Below, piece by piece: positions 25,263-36,420 of a DNA stretch of 64,000 bases. The stretch's first letter is position 1. Each line of letters opens with the position of its first letter. The stretch comes from Lepeophtheirus salmonis. Taxonomy: Eukaryota > Arthropoda > Copepoda > Siphonostomatoida > Caligidae. Where the stretch lies: assembly GCF_016086655.4 (NCBI RefSeq), contig NC_052135.2, positions 17,326,363 through 17,390,362 on the forward strand, in the 5' to 3' direction. Below the pieces are notes generated by a model. It had not been told where the DNA came from. It worked only from the letters and a program-made list of their open reading frames with translations, and did no database searches. Position numbers and translations under genes: made by a program.

Positions 25263-26740
25263 AAAAGCGGCTGTATGTTTTTAAATGTCAAAAAAAAAAG
25301 ACTGTTGCAACTATCCCCAATCTCCCTTTACCTATTATAGGCAAATAAATATTTAATTCAGGGATTCATCACTGCTTGAAGAAACCAAAGGATTCCATCA
25401 AAATAAGTAGTTTCTGTGGTAGATTAAATCAAACAAAGTTTTTCAATATATTATCTCTATTTTTCATTATTTTATTTTACCGTAAGGGCCCCATGGAACA
25501 TGGCTACATGTTACACAAGTAGGAACAACTTCTCTAAATACACAGCAGGTGCTACGACTTCTCTTGAGCAGATATACATAGTAGAGGTCGAACTCCTCTA
25601 TTACATATACATAATATGATTATTATTTTTTTATTTATAACTGATCTTTGTGTTACGGCTCTCTTCTATCTATCTTATATGTATTTTGGTTGCATTAAAA
25701 ATGGAAGTATATTTGATCCGTGTAAAGTGTGTATTATGAATTAGAACATACACAGGTCGATAGCAGGTACAGGACCTCATATTTTAATTGAGCTGAAAGG
25801 AAGTGAATTAAGTTAATTAGATCATTATGGAAGGAAAGTAACATGTAAAGTTTGCAAAGGGATCATCAAGGACATCTTCTACGTGTTCACACCATGACTC
25901 AAAAGTGTTTTGACACAAAGAGTCATTACTCAGCGTCATGATTACTTCATTAAGCAAGATTTTGGCAGTGATATCAAGATGTTTACATATCACTTTTGCA
26001 TGTCTTAATAAGTGCTCAATAATAATAACAGATGTAGGGTACACAGAACTCTCAAGGTTAAGGAAACATTTAATAGTGGTTTTGATAAAAGAATTGCTGA
26101 ATCGCTTGGAAAAAATGTATGAGTGACGTATTACATTCCAACCCCAAAAGGAAGTATGCAAAGAGCTATAAAAAGTAATCGCAACTCATCCTTATGTACT
26201 AAAGTACCTATTTCTCACGCACTAGCAATTCTCTGTCTGGACCTATGACATATTTATGACTTGCATAATTGAGTTATGTATTTGTTTTGAGGACAAGGGT
26301 TATAGGTTTGGAAGTCAAGTTGATGTGGATATACGGCAGGTTGAGATCTACCCACACTCAATACGAGTATTCACAATTAGGTAGGAACATCATGAAAATG
26401 CTGGTCTCTTATTGCAAAATTATGATCTTTATCAAACTAATTCAATTTCGTAAAAAGAATGGAGGGAAATTTAAAATTTGGTTTTGTAGAAGATTAAAAA
26501 AAATTTATACAATGGTTTTAACGTAATAAAAAATATTCAATTTGCACAACTCGAATCTGTTTTAAAGTGTGTTCTCAAAAACATAACCGACTTTTGAATA
26601 AAATAGTCAATATTGAATTTTAAATAATTATTTTTTCTAGCTTTTAAATAAGATAAATAAAGACCCAAAGTTATTCTTTGATACCCATTTAATGATTGAT
26701 TTTATCGAAAATAGTAAGGGTACAGATATATACATACATA
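25263..26740. other. Intergenic, one unassigned open frame
   Basis: Apart from the doubtful frame at 25817-26161, nothing was recognised. Confidence 0.45.
25817..26161 (-). other. Unassigned 114-codon open frame of doubtful coding status
   Basis: This is the longest plain minus-strand frame outside the transposase fragments. It begins with Met and has mixed composition, including Cys, Trp and acidic residues (FESWCEHVEDVLDDPF near the C-terminus), which is less biased than chance frames here. The tract is richer in GC than its flanks. I recognise no domain. It could be a remnant of a transposon or retroelement, or chance. No splice context or regulatory sequence supports a gene. Confidence 0.2.
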
Positions 26741-27875
26741 ATTAAATATTTCAGTCAATCGTTGAAGTATATGACGTCATAATGATCATTTATTTTAGGA
26801 TTATAGGATATATTTCCTAAGTAAAATCAAAAATTGAATAAAAACCCGTCATCTTTTCCCAGAAATGTCCTCCTTTTACTTTCAGTCCAGGGTGTCCGGT
26901 TACTTTCTTATCAGTTCATAAAAAATTCAGTTTTATAAAGGATTATTGGTGTAAAAATCGATAAAAAAACCGGGACTTCTTTATAAGTTCATGAAAAAAA
27001 AATCCTGTTTCATGAATGATTAATGGTGTAAAAAATCAATATTTAAATAAAAAATTCATTCAATATATTATCAATATAAATTTTGAGATATTGGTTAAAA
27101 AATAAAAAAAAGGAAGACTCAAAAATGGCTTTATTAAAAAAATACGAGAAACTAAATATAACAAGAAAACGAATTAATAATACTTTATTCTTAAAGGTAT
27201 TATTCAAAATATCCATCCGTAGGCCCAGTGTTGTCTTTTTTCAAAATATCAAAAAATCAAAATATGGTATTTTAAATATTCATGCCTGATTGGTTGAAGT
27301 TTATTACGCCGTAATGAATATTGCTCTTCGGATTATGAGATATATCCAAGATCCTGGAGGTCAAAAATGATCATAAACATTATTCTGGAGTTACCTTCAA
27401 TATAAGTTGAGAAGGCTGCGCTTTTGTAATAAGGAATTATGGAAATTCAGAGCTCAGATACAGTGGACTTTTTAATATAGGTATACTTGGATTCTGATGC
27501 CTACAAAATACATCACAGCAGTTCGGACCCCTTGACTTCTCTCAATAAGGCATGAGCCTCCATAAATATCGTGTATATTAAAAAAAGTATACAACACTGG
27601 GTGAAATTCGGACATGTTTTACCAATGGTGGTTTTATTGACTAAATCAATTTTGCATATTATAACGTTCATTCTGGTATTTTTTTTCAATACTTTTTAAC
27701 ATCATCCACAGTAATCCTATGATCTGTATTTAGTCTGACTCCATACAGATTTTTGGATAAAAGACATCTATTTTTGAATATTGGCTGATTGATTGAAACA
27801 TATGACGCCATAATGAAGCATCACTTTGGGCTTATGGAATATATTTACGAAATCAAATCAAGAACTGAACAATAT
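26740..27875 (+). repeat. Three direct copies of a ~95-bp sequence spaced ~0.5 kb
   Basis: Related units begin near 26752, 27286 and 27786. Each runs from a CTGATTGATTGAAG-like start through ATGACGYCATAATGA and GGATTATRGGATATAT to AATCAAAAATTGAA. The spacers of about 535 and 500 bases do not look alike, so this is either an old large tandem repeat with diverged spacers or a dispersed repeat inserted three times. Confidence 0.45.
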
Positions 27876-27889
27876 ACTCGGTTCGTAAC

Positions 27890-28245
27890 CATAAAAACAA
27901 TCTTGAACACTAATTAAGAAAAGAAAACAAATCAAATTTTGTGGGATGATTTAAGATACTTAATAATGTTTGCTATGATTCAGAGGCTTTATTTGATTTA
28001 AGAGCCTTATATCGGCCCCGATATGGACTATTTCAAATATAATCTATAAATTTTTTGTTCTTTTATTATAACAATCAATTTTGGATGCTTTTAATACAAT
28101 TTGCGGCGCCTCCAAAGGATTACCAAGAATAATCTGTAGATAGAAATTGAGGATAACTCGTGGAAGTATACAAATGTAATCAATACTCCATTTTGAGAAA
28201 AACATTCTAACTCGCTTTTATGTTAACTCGCCACATACATCTTTA
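27890..28245 (+). repeat. Copy B of the four-copy dispersed repeat
   Basis: It has the same block order as 23715-24090, with the best preserved interior (CAATTTGCGGCGCCTCC at about 28101-28117, ATTTTGAGAAAAACATTC further on). It is noncoding. Confidence 0.5.
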
Positions 28246-28975
28246 AAGTCCTTTAAAGAAACAAAGTGAAAGGTAAGTGTTATTTACATATTCGTAACTC
28301 CTCTTAGACCCTGAGAAAGTGAATTTTCCTTAGTTAGCGGCCTTCTTCCATCCTCAAAATCATCATTAGAATGTTTTCTCCTTCACTCTTACATACGTAT
28401 GAACGACAACATATTATAGAAATTCGTGAGAATACTTGAAGTAGAAGCCATGACTTGATTAATGTCTTCCAACAATTGATCCATCATATAAATGTATTAT
28501 GAGCGTTCCTCTCTCTACTCATTTGTTTGCTCAAAAATCTAAAGATGAATTTTGAAGATAATAATGACATTTTTGTTGATTTACAACGACGATGAAGATT
28601 GTTTACATACATGTGTATTCTTGAAAGGTATAATTTTAACGTATTTATGACCTACTAGTTACTACCAATAAATACACATACAAAAGTTGTTAGATGATTG
28701 TAAAATAAATTTAACAAAGTTAAATAAAATAATTGATTCTAATCAACTCTTTATGAGAAAAGGTTAAAAAATAGATCAATAAAAGTTACGTTTTTATTTG
28801 TACAAAATCAACAGTTTTTTTATTTATATAAATGACGACTACAGTTCGACTCTTGGATGAATTCCCATCAGATTATTGTTCACTACCAATTGCCTAAAAG
28901 TGAGTGTTCAAAAATGTTATAAATACGTACATACAAAAAAAAAAGGTAAAATTAATACATTTTACATGATCAGGC
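28246..28975. other. Intergenic, nothing recognised
   Basis: No gene, repeat boundary or regulatory site could be supported. Confidence 0.5.
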
Positions 28976-29285
28976 TAGAAGACTGAGCGAAAAATGAGGC
29001 CCGTTCAAGTGTTTCGTTCTTTTTTCAGTGTCTGAACGGATGAATCTTGGAACAGTGTTCATTTCTTTGTTTTTCTTAATAATATTCATAGACAAATTTT
29101 ACCTCAGGATAAAAACTAAACCTAGTGGTAGATTCTCACGTTCAAATTTTGTGAGGTACAGGAATCCTTTTTACCCGCTAAAAAGGGTATCATGAATTAA
29201 TAAAGGGGTTCTGTCATCTGTGGTATCTTAGAATTAACAACTCGTAAGGAAAGGCCAACTAAATTTGAACAAAAAAAAAATTACC
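28976..29285. repeat. Dispersed repeat related to 22.3-23.0 kb, opposite orientation
   Basis: In reverse complement it shares CAAATTTAGTT and a TAAGATACCACAGA block with the 22.5-kb copy (TGAGATACCACAGACAAGG). It is noncoding. Confidence 0.35.
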
Positions 29286-30399
29286 AATAAGCAACTACGT
29301 GGATAAAGGGTGAAGGGATTCAACCCTGCATATTATGAACATTGGTACATGATGAAGTTTCCAGCAGCACCCAATATACAAATATGAAATATACATATAA
29401 ATACAGAGAGACACGCATCCATCCCATTATGACTTTTGTGGGTCTAGTAATTTACTTGGAATTTCCATAACCCTTTTGTCTACCTGTACCATAGGTATAC
29501 AGTATACCCCTATTATAAAGTCTACAATATATGTACTTAATAAGTAACAAACAGCCCAGGCTACATTTTTAAAGAGATGTTAGCATGTTGTCTGATGTTT
29601 ATGAGATTCAACAGTAAGCAAAGGTCATAAAAAAAGTAGACAAGGTCATTGCAAATATTTTGGACATTTCATTCGAACTCTTTTTAAGTCATTCATTAGA
29701 AATTACATAGTTGGTGCTTAATTGTCAACATACTCCAATTATGAAGGTAGTTTAATATAAATGTAATACTTCCTCTCTCCTACTTTCAATTCTTCGAACT
29801 ATGTATGTAGGATTATATTTGGTATTTATGAGAGCATTATGAAATTTTACATGCCACAAACTAACTATATGTAGGCACTAAAGTTGCATTTTTATGAGTC
29901 TCAAAAATACAGGGGTAATGATTCCTTGAAATATGTAGAATACATACATTCATAGGTACACATGTATTTACCTACTACATGACATTCAAAGGTCAAAAGT
30001 AAGTAGCAGCTTTCTCATGACTGACTTATTTCCATGATGATGGTTCTTGCTTTGCTCAATGTGTACACATATTATGTACGTTGTCTCAAACACGTCAACA
30101 CACATTCTTTCCCATGACTTGATATTGGTTTCATTTTATTGGAGTTGTTTCTACTCATAAACTTTCAAACAACATACATTGGCTACATATAAAATGACAT
30201 GGCACAGGTACAATGGGGGCATAAATCCCCACATGAGTCCTTCTTCTTCCCTTGACTCATGGAAATGATTGGCGTAAGAGATTATAATTTTTTAGAGTGA
30301 CAAATTCAATTATGGCAGAATATTAATAAATAATTCAATACAAATTAAGGACTCTGATTTTTTTAAAGTATACACATTTTTTAATAACATTTGTGAATA
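29286..30399. other. Intergenic, nothing recognised
   Basis: The stretch holds short ACATA-type runs only. Confidence 0.5.
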
Positions 30400-31310
30400 A
30401 AATCATTCTTTTATACTTTTTTATCGTGTTTTATCGCGTCCTTTGTGTAAAAGACCTTTTTCTACCTTTTTTTTTATTAGCATTTCCTGGAATTACTTCA
30501 ATTATAAGCATTATTTTACCTATTCCATTAAAGGCATTTTGTATCCTATTTTGTAAAAAATCGTTATTTGACTTTTTTTTAAACAGTTCTTTGACCCTTT
30601 TTTATTCATGGCACTTCTTTGAATAACTTCTATAATGAACATTTTTTTATAAAATCTTTTTGGAATTAATATTATCCAGATATTTTCGTGTCGTTTTTAA
30701 TAAAAGCTGTTCTTACTTCTTTTTTTTTTTATTTATAAAAACCATTCTTTGACCTTTTTTTTAAGAGAAATTATTTATTTGAAACAATTTTATGATAGTC
30801 ATTTTTTTTTTTAAATTACAAACCTTTTTAGTTCTTCATATATATAAAACATTTATTTGTCATTCTTGCAAAATGCTTATTTTTTATTTTTTTTTACTGT
30901 AGGCATTCTATGAATGAATTTGATTATAAGTATTTTTTGACCTTTTTTGTAAAAACCATTTTTGACGCTTTTTATAGGCACTTCTATAAATGACTTTTAT
31001 AAATGCATTTTTTTATAAAAACCTTTTTTGACCTTTGTTATCATAAACATTTTATGTCCTTTTCTGTAAAAGGCGTTTTTTGGATCTTTTTTTATTATCG
31101 GTATTTCTTTGAATGACATTTATTAATGGCATTTTTTTTATAAAAGGAACTGTCTTGTTCTCTTTTTTTTGACCTTTTTTTATTAAAATTATTTCATATA
31201 AAGCATTTTATTATAGGGATATGTTGACATTTTTTTTCATTTGTTTTATATAAAAGACGTTTCTTTAAGAAACTCCTTTTTGTTAGCTTTTTTTTTTTTT
31301 CAAATTAAAA
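30400..31310. repeat. Degenerate T-rich satellite-like array
   Basis: For about 900 bases the plus strand repeats a loose unit of about 60-70 bases. Its parts are TTTTGACCTTTTTTTAT; then GGCATTTCTTTGAATGACTTTTA; then TAATGGCATTTTTTTATAAAA. Each block recurs many times, with substitutions and length changes. The 77-codon open frame at 30393-30626 is made entirely of this repeat and is not a gene. Confidence 0.65.
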
Positions 31311-32023
31311 AGAATAATTGCTTGAATATACCGAATTTGCTCTTATTTCCTACCCTTACCTCATAAATGGCTCCAATGTGTTTCTTTAGCCACGTACAAA
31401 ACAACACATAAGCTATTAGCATCATCTTTTAGGATTATACTTTTCGTATTTTTTTTCTTTAATTTTCTCCACGTTTAAAATAATTATACATAGCATCATA
31501 CATTAAAACTCACATTTGATGATGTCAACACGTGAAGACGTCAAAATGATATCTGAACATACATACATATGTACTATGAATTTTCACTCTCTAGAAAGAA
31601 GCAAAGGAAACACGTCTAATTAATATTAATTATACTGAATTAAAACATGTATATTATTTCTGTCATATGAAATGTTTATGTGTATGTTAATATTATACAT
31701 AATTATAGTTGTTAGTTGCCTCCCTTTAGACAACTAACAACAAAAAGAATCTTGTCCCTAACCTATTCAACTTTCAAGGTTAAAAATGTTTACATATAAA
31801 TTACTTGAGTTGTTTCTCTCTTTTTTCACTGCATGTCGGAGCTCACCTCTTTCTTCAAAAGTTTCTTTATTTTTATTTTATTTTTTTTGTATGAAGAAAA
31901 CAACAGCAAGGAACAGAAGACACACAGAGAAATAAACGATTCTCTGTTTGTAGGATGTATGTACAATGTACATTAGGGTGGCTTTCATTGGTATACCTTC
32001 TAAAACGGTTCGAATAGTGACAA
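31311..32023. other. Intergenic, nothing recognised
   Basis: No feature could be supported. The open frame at 31878-32072 overlaps the next element and is fortuitous. Confidence 0.45.
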
Positions 32024-32562
32024 TAGTGATGAGACGATTAAATAAAATAAAAAATACCAATGCCGATTCCAATGTGTTTCTAGTAAAAATTACCTTATGC
32101 CGATTCGGATTCCGATGCCGTTCACAGAATTATATATATATTCTTTTCTTGGTTTTTGATTTTTTTCGGAAAAAAATTTGAAAATTTTTTAGATCTTTGG
32201 AAAAAAAATATACTATTATATGGTTAAAAATTTTTCAAAAATATACATTTTTTGGAAAAAAAAAAATTCAAAGATTAAATATTTTACTAGAAAATTTCAA
32301 AATACTTAATTATTGAAAAAATAATAAAGTTTTTGGAAAACAAATTGAAAAATTAAATTAAATTTGAAGTATTAAATTTTTTATTAAAAATCTAAAATTC
32401 CTTACTTTTTTTTTTCCTAAGTTAAAAAAAGTATTAAATAATAAATAAATAAGTAACAAATAAGAATCGAAAATAAGAACATTATTTTCCTGATGCTGAT
32501 CCAGATTCCAGAAAAAACGCCAGATTAACCATTCCCGATTCCGATTAATCGTCCCATCACTA
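32024..32562. mobile_element. hAT-like non-autonomous element with 18-bp TIRs
   Basis: The left end TAGTGATGAGACGATTAA (32024-32041) and the reverse complement of the right end, TAGTGATGGGACGATTAA (32545-32562), match at 17 of 18 positions. Subterminal regions repeat GCCGATTCC/GATTCCGAT motifs on both sides. A possible 8-bp target duplication, GTGACAAT left and GTGAAAAT right, is imperfect, and its register depends on where the terminus is drawn. TAGTGNTG ends and 8-bp duplications are usual for hAT elements. The interior is noncoding and contains the same AAATTTTTTGGAAAAAAA blocks found in the GC-ended family. Confidence 0.75.
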
Positions 32563-33476
32563 GTGAAAATATTGTAATACACTCTGGTAAAAATTGCTAC
32601 ATTTTCGAGACATTCAGAGGAAACCATCCTTGGCTCTTAAACTTTTGACTCATATTGTATTTGATGAAATTTTATTTTGAAATACAAATCAAACGTAGAA
32701 TAATATAAATTTGGCCCCCAGCGAAAAAAGAAAAAAGCACCAATGGTTCTGTTTGTAGCTACAGTACGTTATAATTAAATAAATATTCAATAATCTAACT
32801 AATAATGTTAAAATGATTAAATATTCAAACTATAAAATCTACTAAACCAGGTACTAAAGGAACACCGAGGCTAAGACATACTCCACAGACGGTTTAAAAA
32901 GTTTAGACCATCCAATGCTTAATTGTTATCTTTTTGTTTCCATCCTACGTTTTTTTCTTTTTAGTTGTATGATTTTGATAATTTTATTCATTTGTTTTCT
33001 ACCTGATCATTTTACTAATTTTATTGAAGATTTTTTATGAAATGTGATAAACTACTACAGAGTATTTTAATTATCGTTTGACTCACCGTGCTAATTAACT
33101 GTTGTAATGACTTAAGTTTAGGGTTTTAATTATAAACTAAAATGTTTATTTACATATGTAACTTCTCCAAACGAATAAAGTCTTTATATGAAAGAAAAAA
33201 AAACATACTTGAGAGGTTTATGGTATGTTGTTGAATCAAATAGAAGGATAGAGTCCACAATACCAAAGAGCAGGAGAGGAGCCCTTACAGCAAACCTAGT
33301 CAATGACTACAATACTACCGTCATCTCCTCAGAAAATAGTAAGTTGACCACAAACATCTAAGGGATAAAAGACTTCCTAAAGAATAAGCCAAGTCAAAGA
33401 AACAAGGAAGAAAGATACCAATCTCACTCCTAGATATTCTATTGGCATACCATTCATTTATACTTACAGACAAATT
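32563..33476. other. Intergenic, with a GC-richer patch
   Basis: The patch at about 33245-33430 is less AT-rich than its surroundings. One plus-strand frame there reads about 35 residues before a stop. I recognise no protein family, and it may be an old coding remnant. Confidence 0.35.
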
Positions 33477-33768
33477 CAGGGGCGTCCACAGGACTATATT
33501 TTGGGAGGGGGGTTCTTTGAAAATAAATTAAATTTCAAATTTATATTTTAGGAAAATTCAAAAAACCATAGTTATTCACAAAAAATTACATTTTTTAGAA
33601 AATAAATTTCAAAAATCCAAAGCTATTGACAGAAAATTAAATTTTTTTATAAAAAAATTCAAATTATTTTTGGCAAATAATTTGACCCCTATTTTAATAT
33701 AAATTTTTTTCATCCCCACCAAAAACATTATAGTAAAAAACAAAAAATCCTGACTGCGGACGCCACTG
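33477..33768. repeat. Compact complete copy of the GC-ended A/T-minisatellite family
   Basis: The left end CAGGGGCGTCCACAGGA (33477-33493) and the right end CTGCGGACGCCACTG (33754-33768) are inverted relative to each other. Between them lie about 260 bases of AAATTTTTTAGAAAATAAATTTCAAAAATCCA-type blocks, broken up by base changes. At about 292 bp it is the shortest complete-looking copy, so its ends best define the family. Confidence 0.75.
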
Positions 33769-34733
33769 AAAATTGCTATTGTACCTTGATGTCATGAGGA
33801 CAAATTGGGGATGTCCAAATAATTTTTTAATATAAGGCAAAACATAAAAATAGAAGGGCCACCATTAAATATTAGTTAGAGACAATATTATTTTGCAGAG
33901 AAAAGTTTGACGATGGATGAAAGAAAAACAAGTAACAAGTGATAAAATTATAAATAAATCAACACTGATTTTGAAGGGCCACCCTAATCTACAACTCATG
34001 AAAATGTTCCTTACATACATATAATTGTGTATTAATAGCAAATGTACATAAGTATGTATAGGAGGGGTCTGTATAAATATTTATACAACATAGATAGTAC
34101 ATGTGAACCTTTTGAAGACATCTTATCTGGAAATCAAATACACGTATGGGTATTATAATTTACATGAACAACATAGTATTAATATTATGTATTAGTCACT
34201 CACTGACACGGAATTGTTTATGTTTTCTTGGCATGAAATCCTGGAGATTATTAAGAGACTGCTATGATGTCTTTGTAGAGTGTGACTTCATTTACACTTT
34301 ATTTACCTTCCTACGTGTAAAAATCAAGTAACAGTCTGAGGAATGTCAAAACACATCATGGTCAGTCCGTATCCATTAGCCTATATTATAATGTGTGCAT
34401 ATGAAAGTGTTTTGTATGTAATTGTTCTTGATCTGGTGGATCTTCTTCTTCCCTTCTTATTATGATTGTTTAAGATTGATATAGGATAACATATATATAT
34501 TTATTTATTAGTATAAATAGCTTGTCTACCTTGTAACCGTCAGAGTAGTATGTATTGAATAGTATAATAAGTTTATAGAAATAACCCTTTGTCATATATC
34601 CTCTACGATCCTCCTCTTCATTTCCCTTGGTCCTTCTGCATCCTTCTTATTTAGTTTGTGTCACATAATCTCGTCAGACACAACAGAAAGTATATTTCAA
34701 AAGTGGTTATCGTTAGAGGCAAATGTCTATGAC
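33769..34733. other. Intergenic, nothing recognised
   Basis: No gene or defined repeat was recognised. Confidence 0.5.
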
Positions 34734-34734
34734 A

Positions 34735-34972
34735 GTGATTCCCGATTGAGTCTCCAATGTGAATCGTCTAGGGCTCCACAAGGTTAGCAAGAAATCTCCT
34801 TTGTATAAAAAAAAAAGATTATCAAGAACCCAAAAATTGTCCTTTCTTTAAAAAAAATAGATAATAAATTTTAGACCCATATATTTGGCCAAAATTTCTA
34901 AAATCTCACAAACAAAGATATGCCTATGGGCTCTGCAGCAATGAACAGGTTAAGAATCCCTTATTTAGGATA
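34735..34972. mobile_element. Possible hAT-type MITE
   Basis: The left end CAGTGATTCCCGATTGAG and the right end AACAGGTTAAGAATCCCTTA (inverse GGGATTCTTAACCTG) resemble the CAGTGRTTCTCAACC ends of hAT MITEs. The inverted match is imperfect. The interior is about 240 bases and noncoding. Confidence 0.35.
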
Positions 34973-35059
34973 AGCTACAGAATTGTTGGCTTACAATCCG
35001 ATTCTAGACTTTCTGAATGTTTTAGTTGAACTCAAAACTAATATAATACCGACCCATTA

Positions 35060-35255
35060 CGGGTGTCCACAAGGGGTTGGCTGGAGGGGCTTGAGCTCCC
35101 TTCCCAAGTCGAGAAACTTTTGTCGTTACCTAAAAAAAAATTATCGGCTTGTATTAAAAATTTTATCTCTAGAAATTTTCTTACAAGTATTTTGTCTCTT
35201 CTAAAATAATATTAACTCCCTCCAAAATAAAATACATTGGTGGACCTTGGTCATA
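35060..35255. repeat. Partial head of the GC-ended family
   Basis: ACGGGTGTCCACAAGG, then TTGGCTGGAGGGGCTTG and AGCTCCC closely follow the head of the copy at 12199. The body is short and different, and the right end is not defined. Confidence 0.45.
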
Positions 35256-36131
35256 ATAAACGATAAAAAATAACTGAAATGACCAATTAGACCGTTAGCA
35301 GGGTCCATAGCAAAGATGCCTATCTGCAGGACTCTTTTTGATCTATTTTAAATTTGATTTTTTTTTATTTGTTGTTTAAAGAAATATTTTAAGACTATTA
35401 TTAATTAAGATAATCTTGAATCTTGTTTTTAGAAAGAAAGAAAATTTCAAACATACCTTTGGACAAATACTCCTTTTATAACCAACATTAGGTTTATATA
35501 AATTGACAAATCCGAATAGTTTGGTTTTGATTTCATATTCCTGGACCAGAGGGCTTAGAACAGTACTCTAAAAAATGGAAACAGACTAGGTCTATTTTGC
35601 AGACATTTGAATACATTGGAAATTTGTAATTATTACTGTATGTATATACAGTTCCAAAGTTCTTCTGGGTTGAGTCAACCTTTTTTAATATCCTATTAAC
35701 ATTATGATGTATAAACTTAGAGTAAATCTAAACTAATTTATAGGTTTTATTCACTTAAAAAAGAAAAACCAAATAATTATGCAATTAATTTATGAAAGGT
35801 CGAGCCTTAGAAGCATGACCCTATACATAAATGCATATTGAATCCATGATAATAAATGGGATTTGCAATTGATTAAAACTCGGAAGAGAATTGAGGGTGA
35901 ATGTGTAGGAAATAAATTCTCCTGAAATTTGATAAACCTGTCTTTGAAAAACCAGAACTAAAAACTTGATTTATCTTATTATAAACATTTGTTTAATTTC
36001 ATATTGTCTTGAAACATGATCAAGTCATGACTTTAATGCACCAAAAATATATTCATAATGCTCATATATTATTAATTACTACCCTAAAATGGATCATAAA
36101 TTTTAATTTATAAGCAAAATTCCGTAATAAG

Positions 36132-36420
36132 TTGCCCGTCAACATAAAAGCAAGCAGGAATGGTTTTTCTCAAAATTGAATGTGAATTATATTTGTATTC
36201 TTCAACAAATTATTCTTAATTTATACCAACAAATTATTTTGATGAAACAATTAGACACGCCGCAATTAAAATAGTCAAACTGATAATAACAACTAAAGAA
36301 TTAGAAATTGACATATTTTATTTGAAAGGCCATATCGTAGCCAATATAAGTTTCTTAAATAATATAATGGTTATAAACTATAGATCAAATAGAGAAGTAT
36401 TGGATATATAAATGGGCCCA
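36132..36420 (-). repeat. Copy C of the four-copy dispersed repeat, inverted
   Basis: It starts with GTCAACATAAAAGCAAGC and runs TTTTTCTCAAAATTGAATGTG, the reverse of the tail of copies A and B. The middle is diverged. Confidence 0.45.

Noticed and set aside
30393..30626. 77-codon hydrophobic open frame resembling a membrane protein
   Set aside because: It is encoded entirely by the T-rich degenerate repeat. Hydrophobic residues come from T-rich codons.
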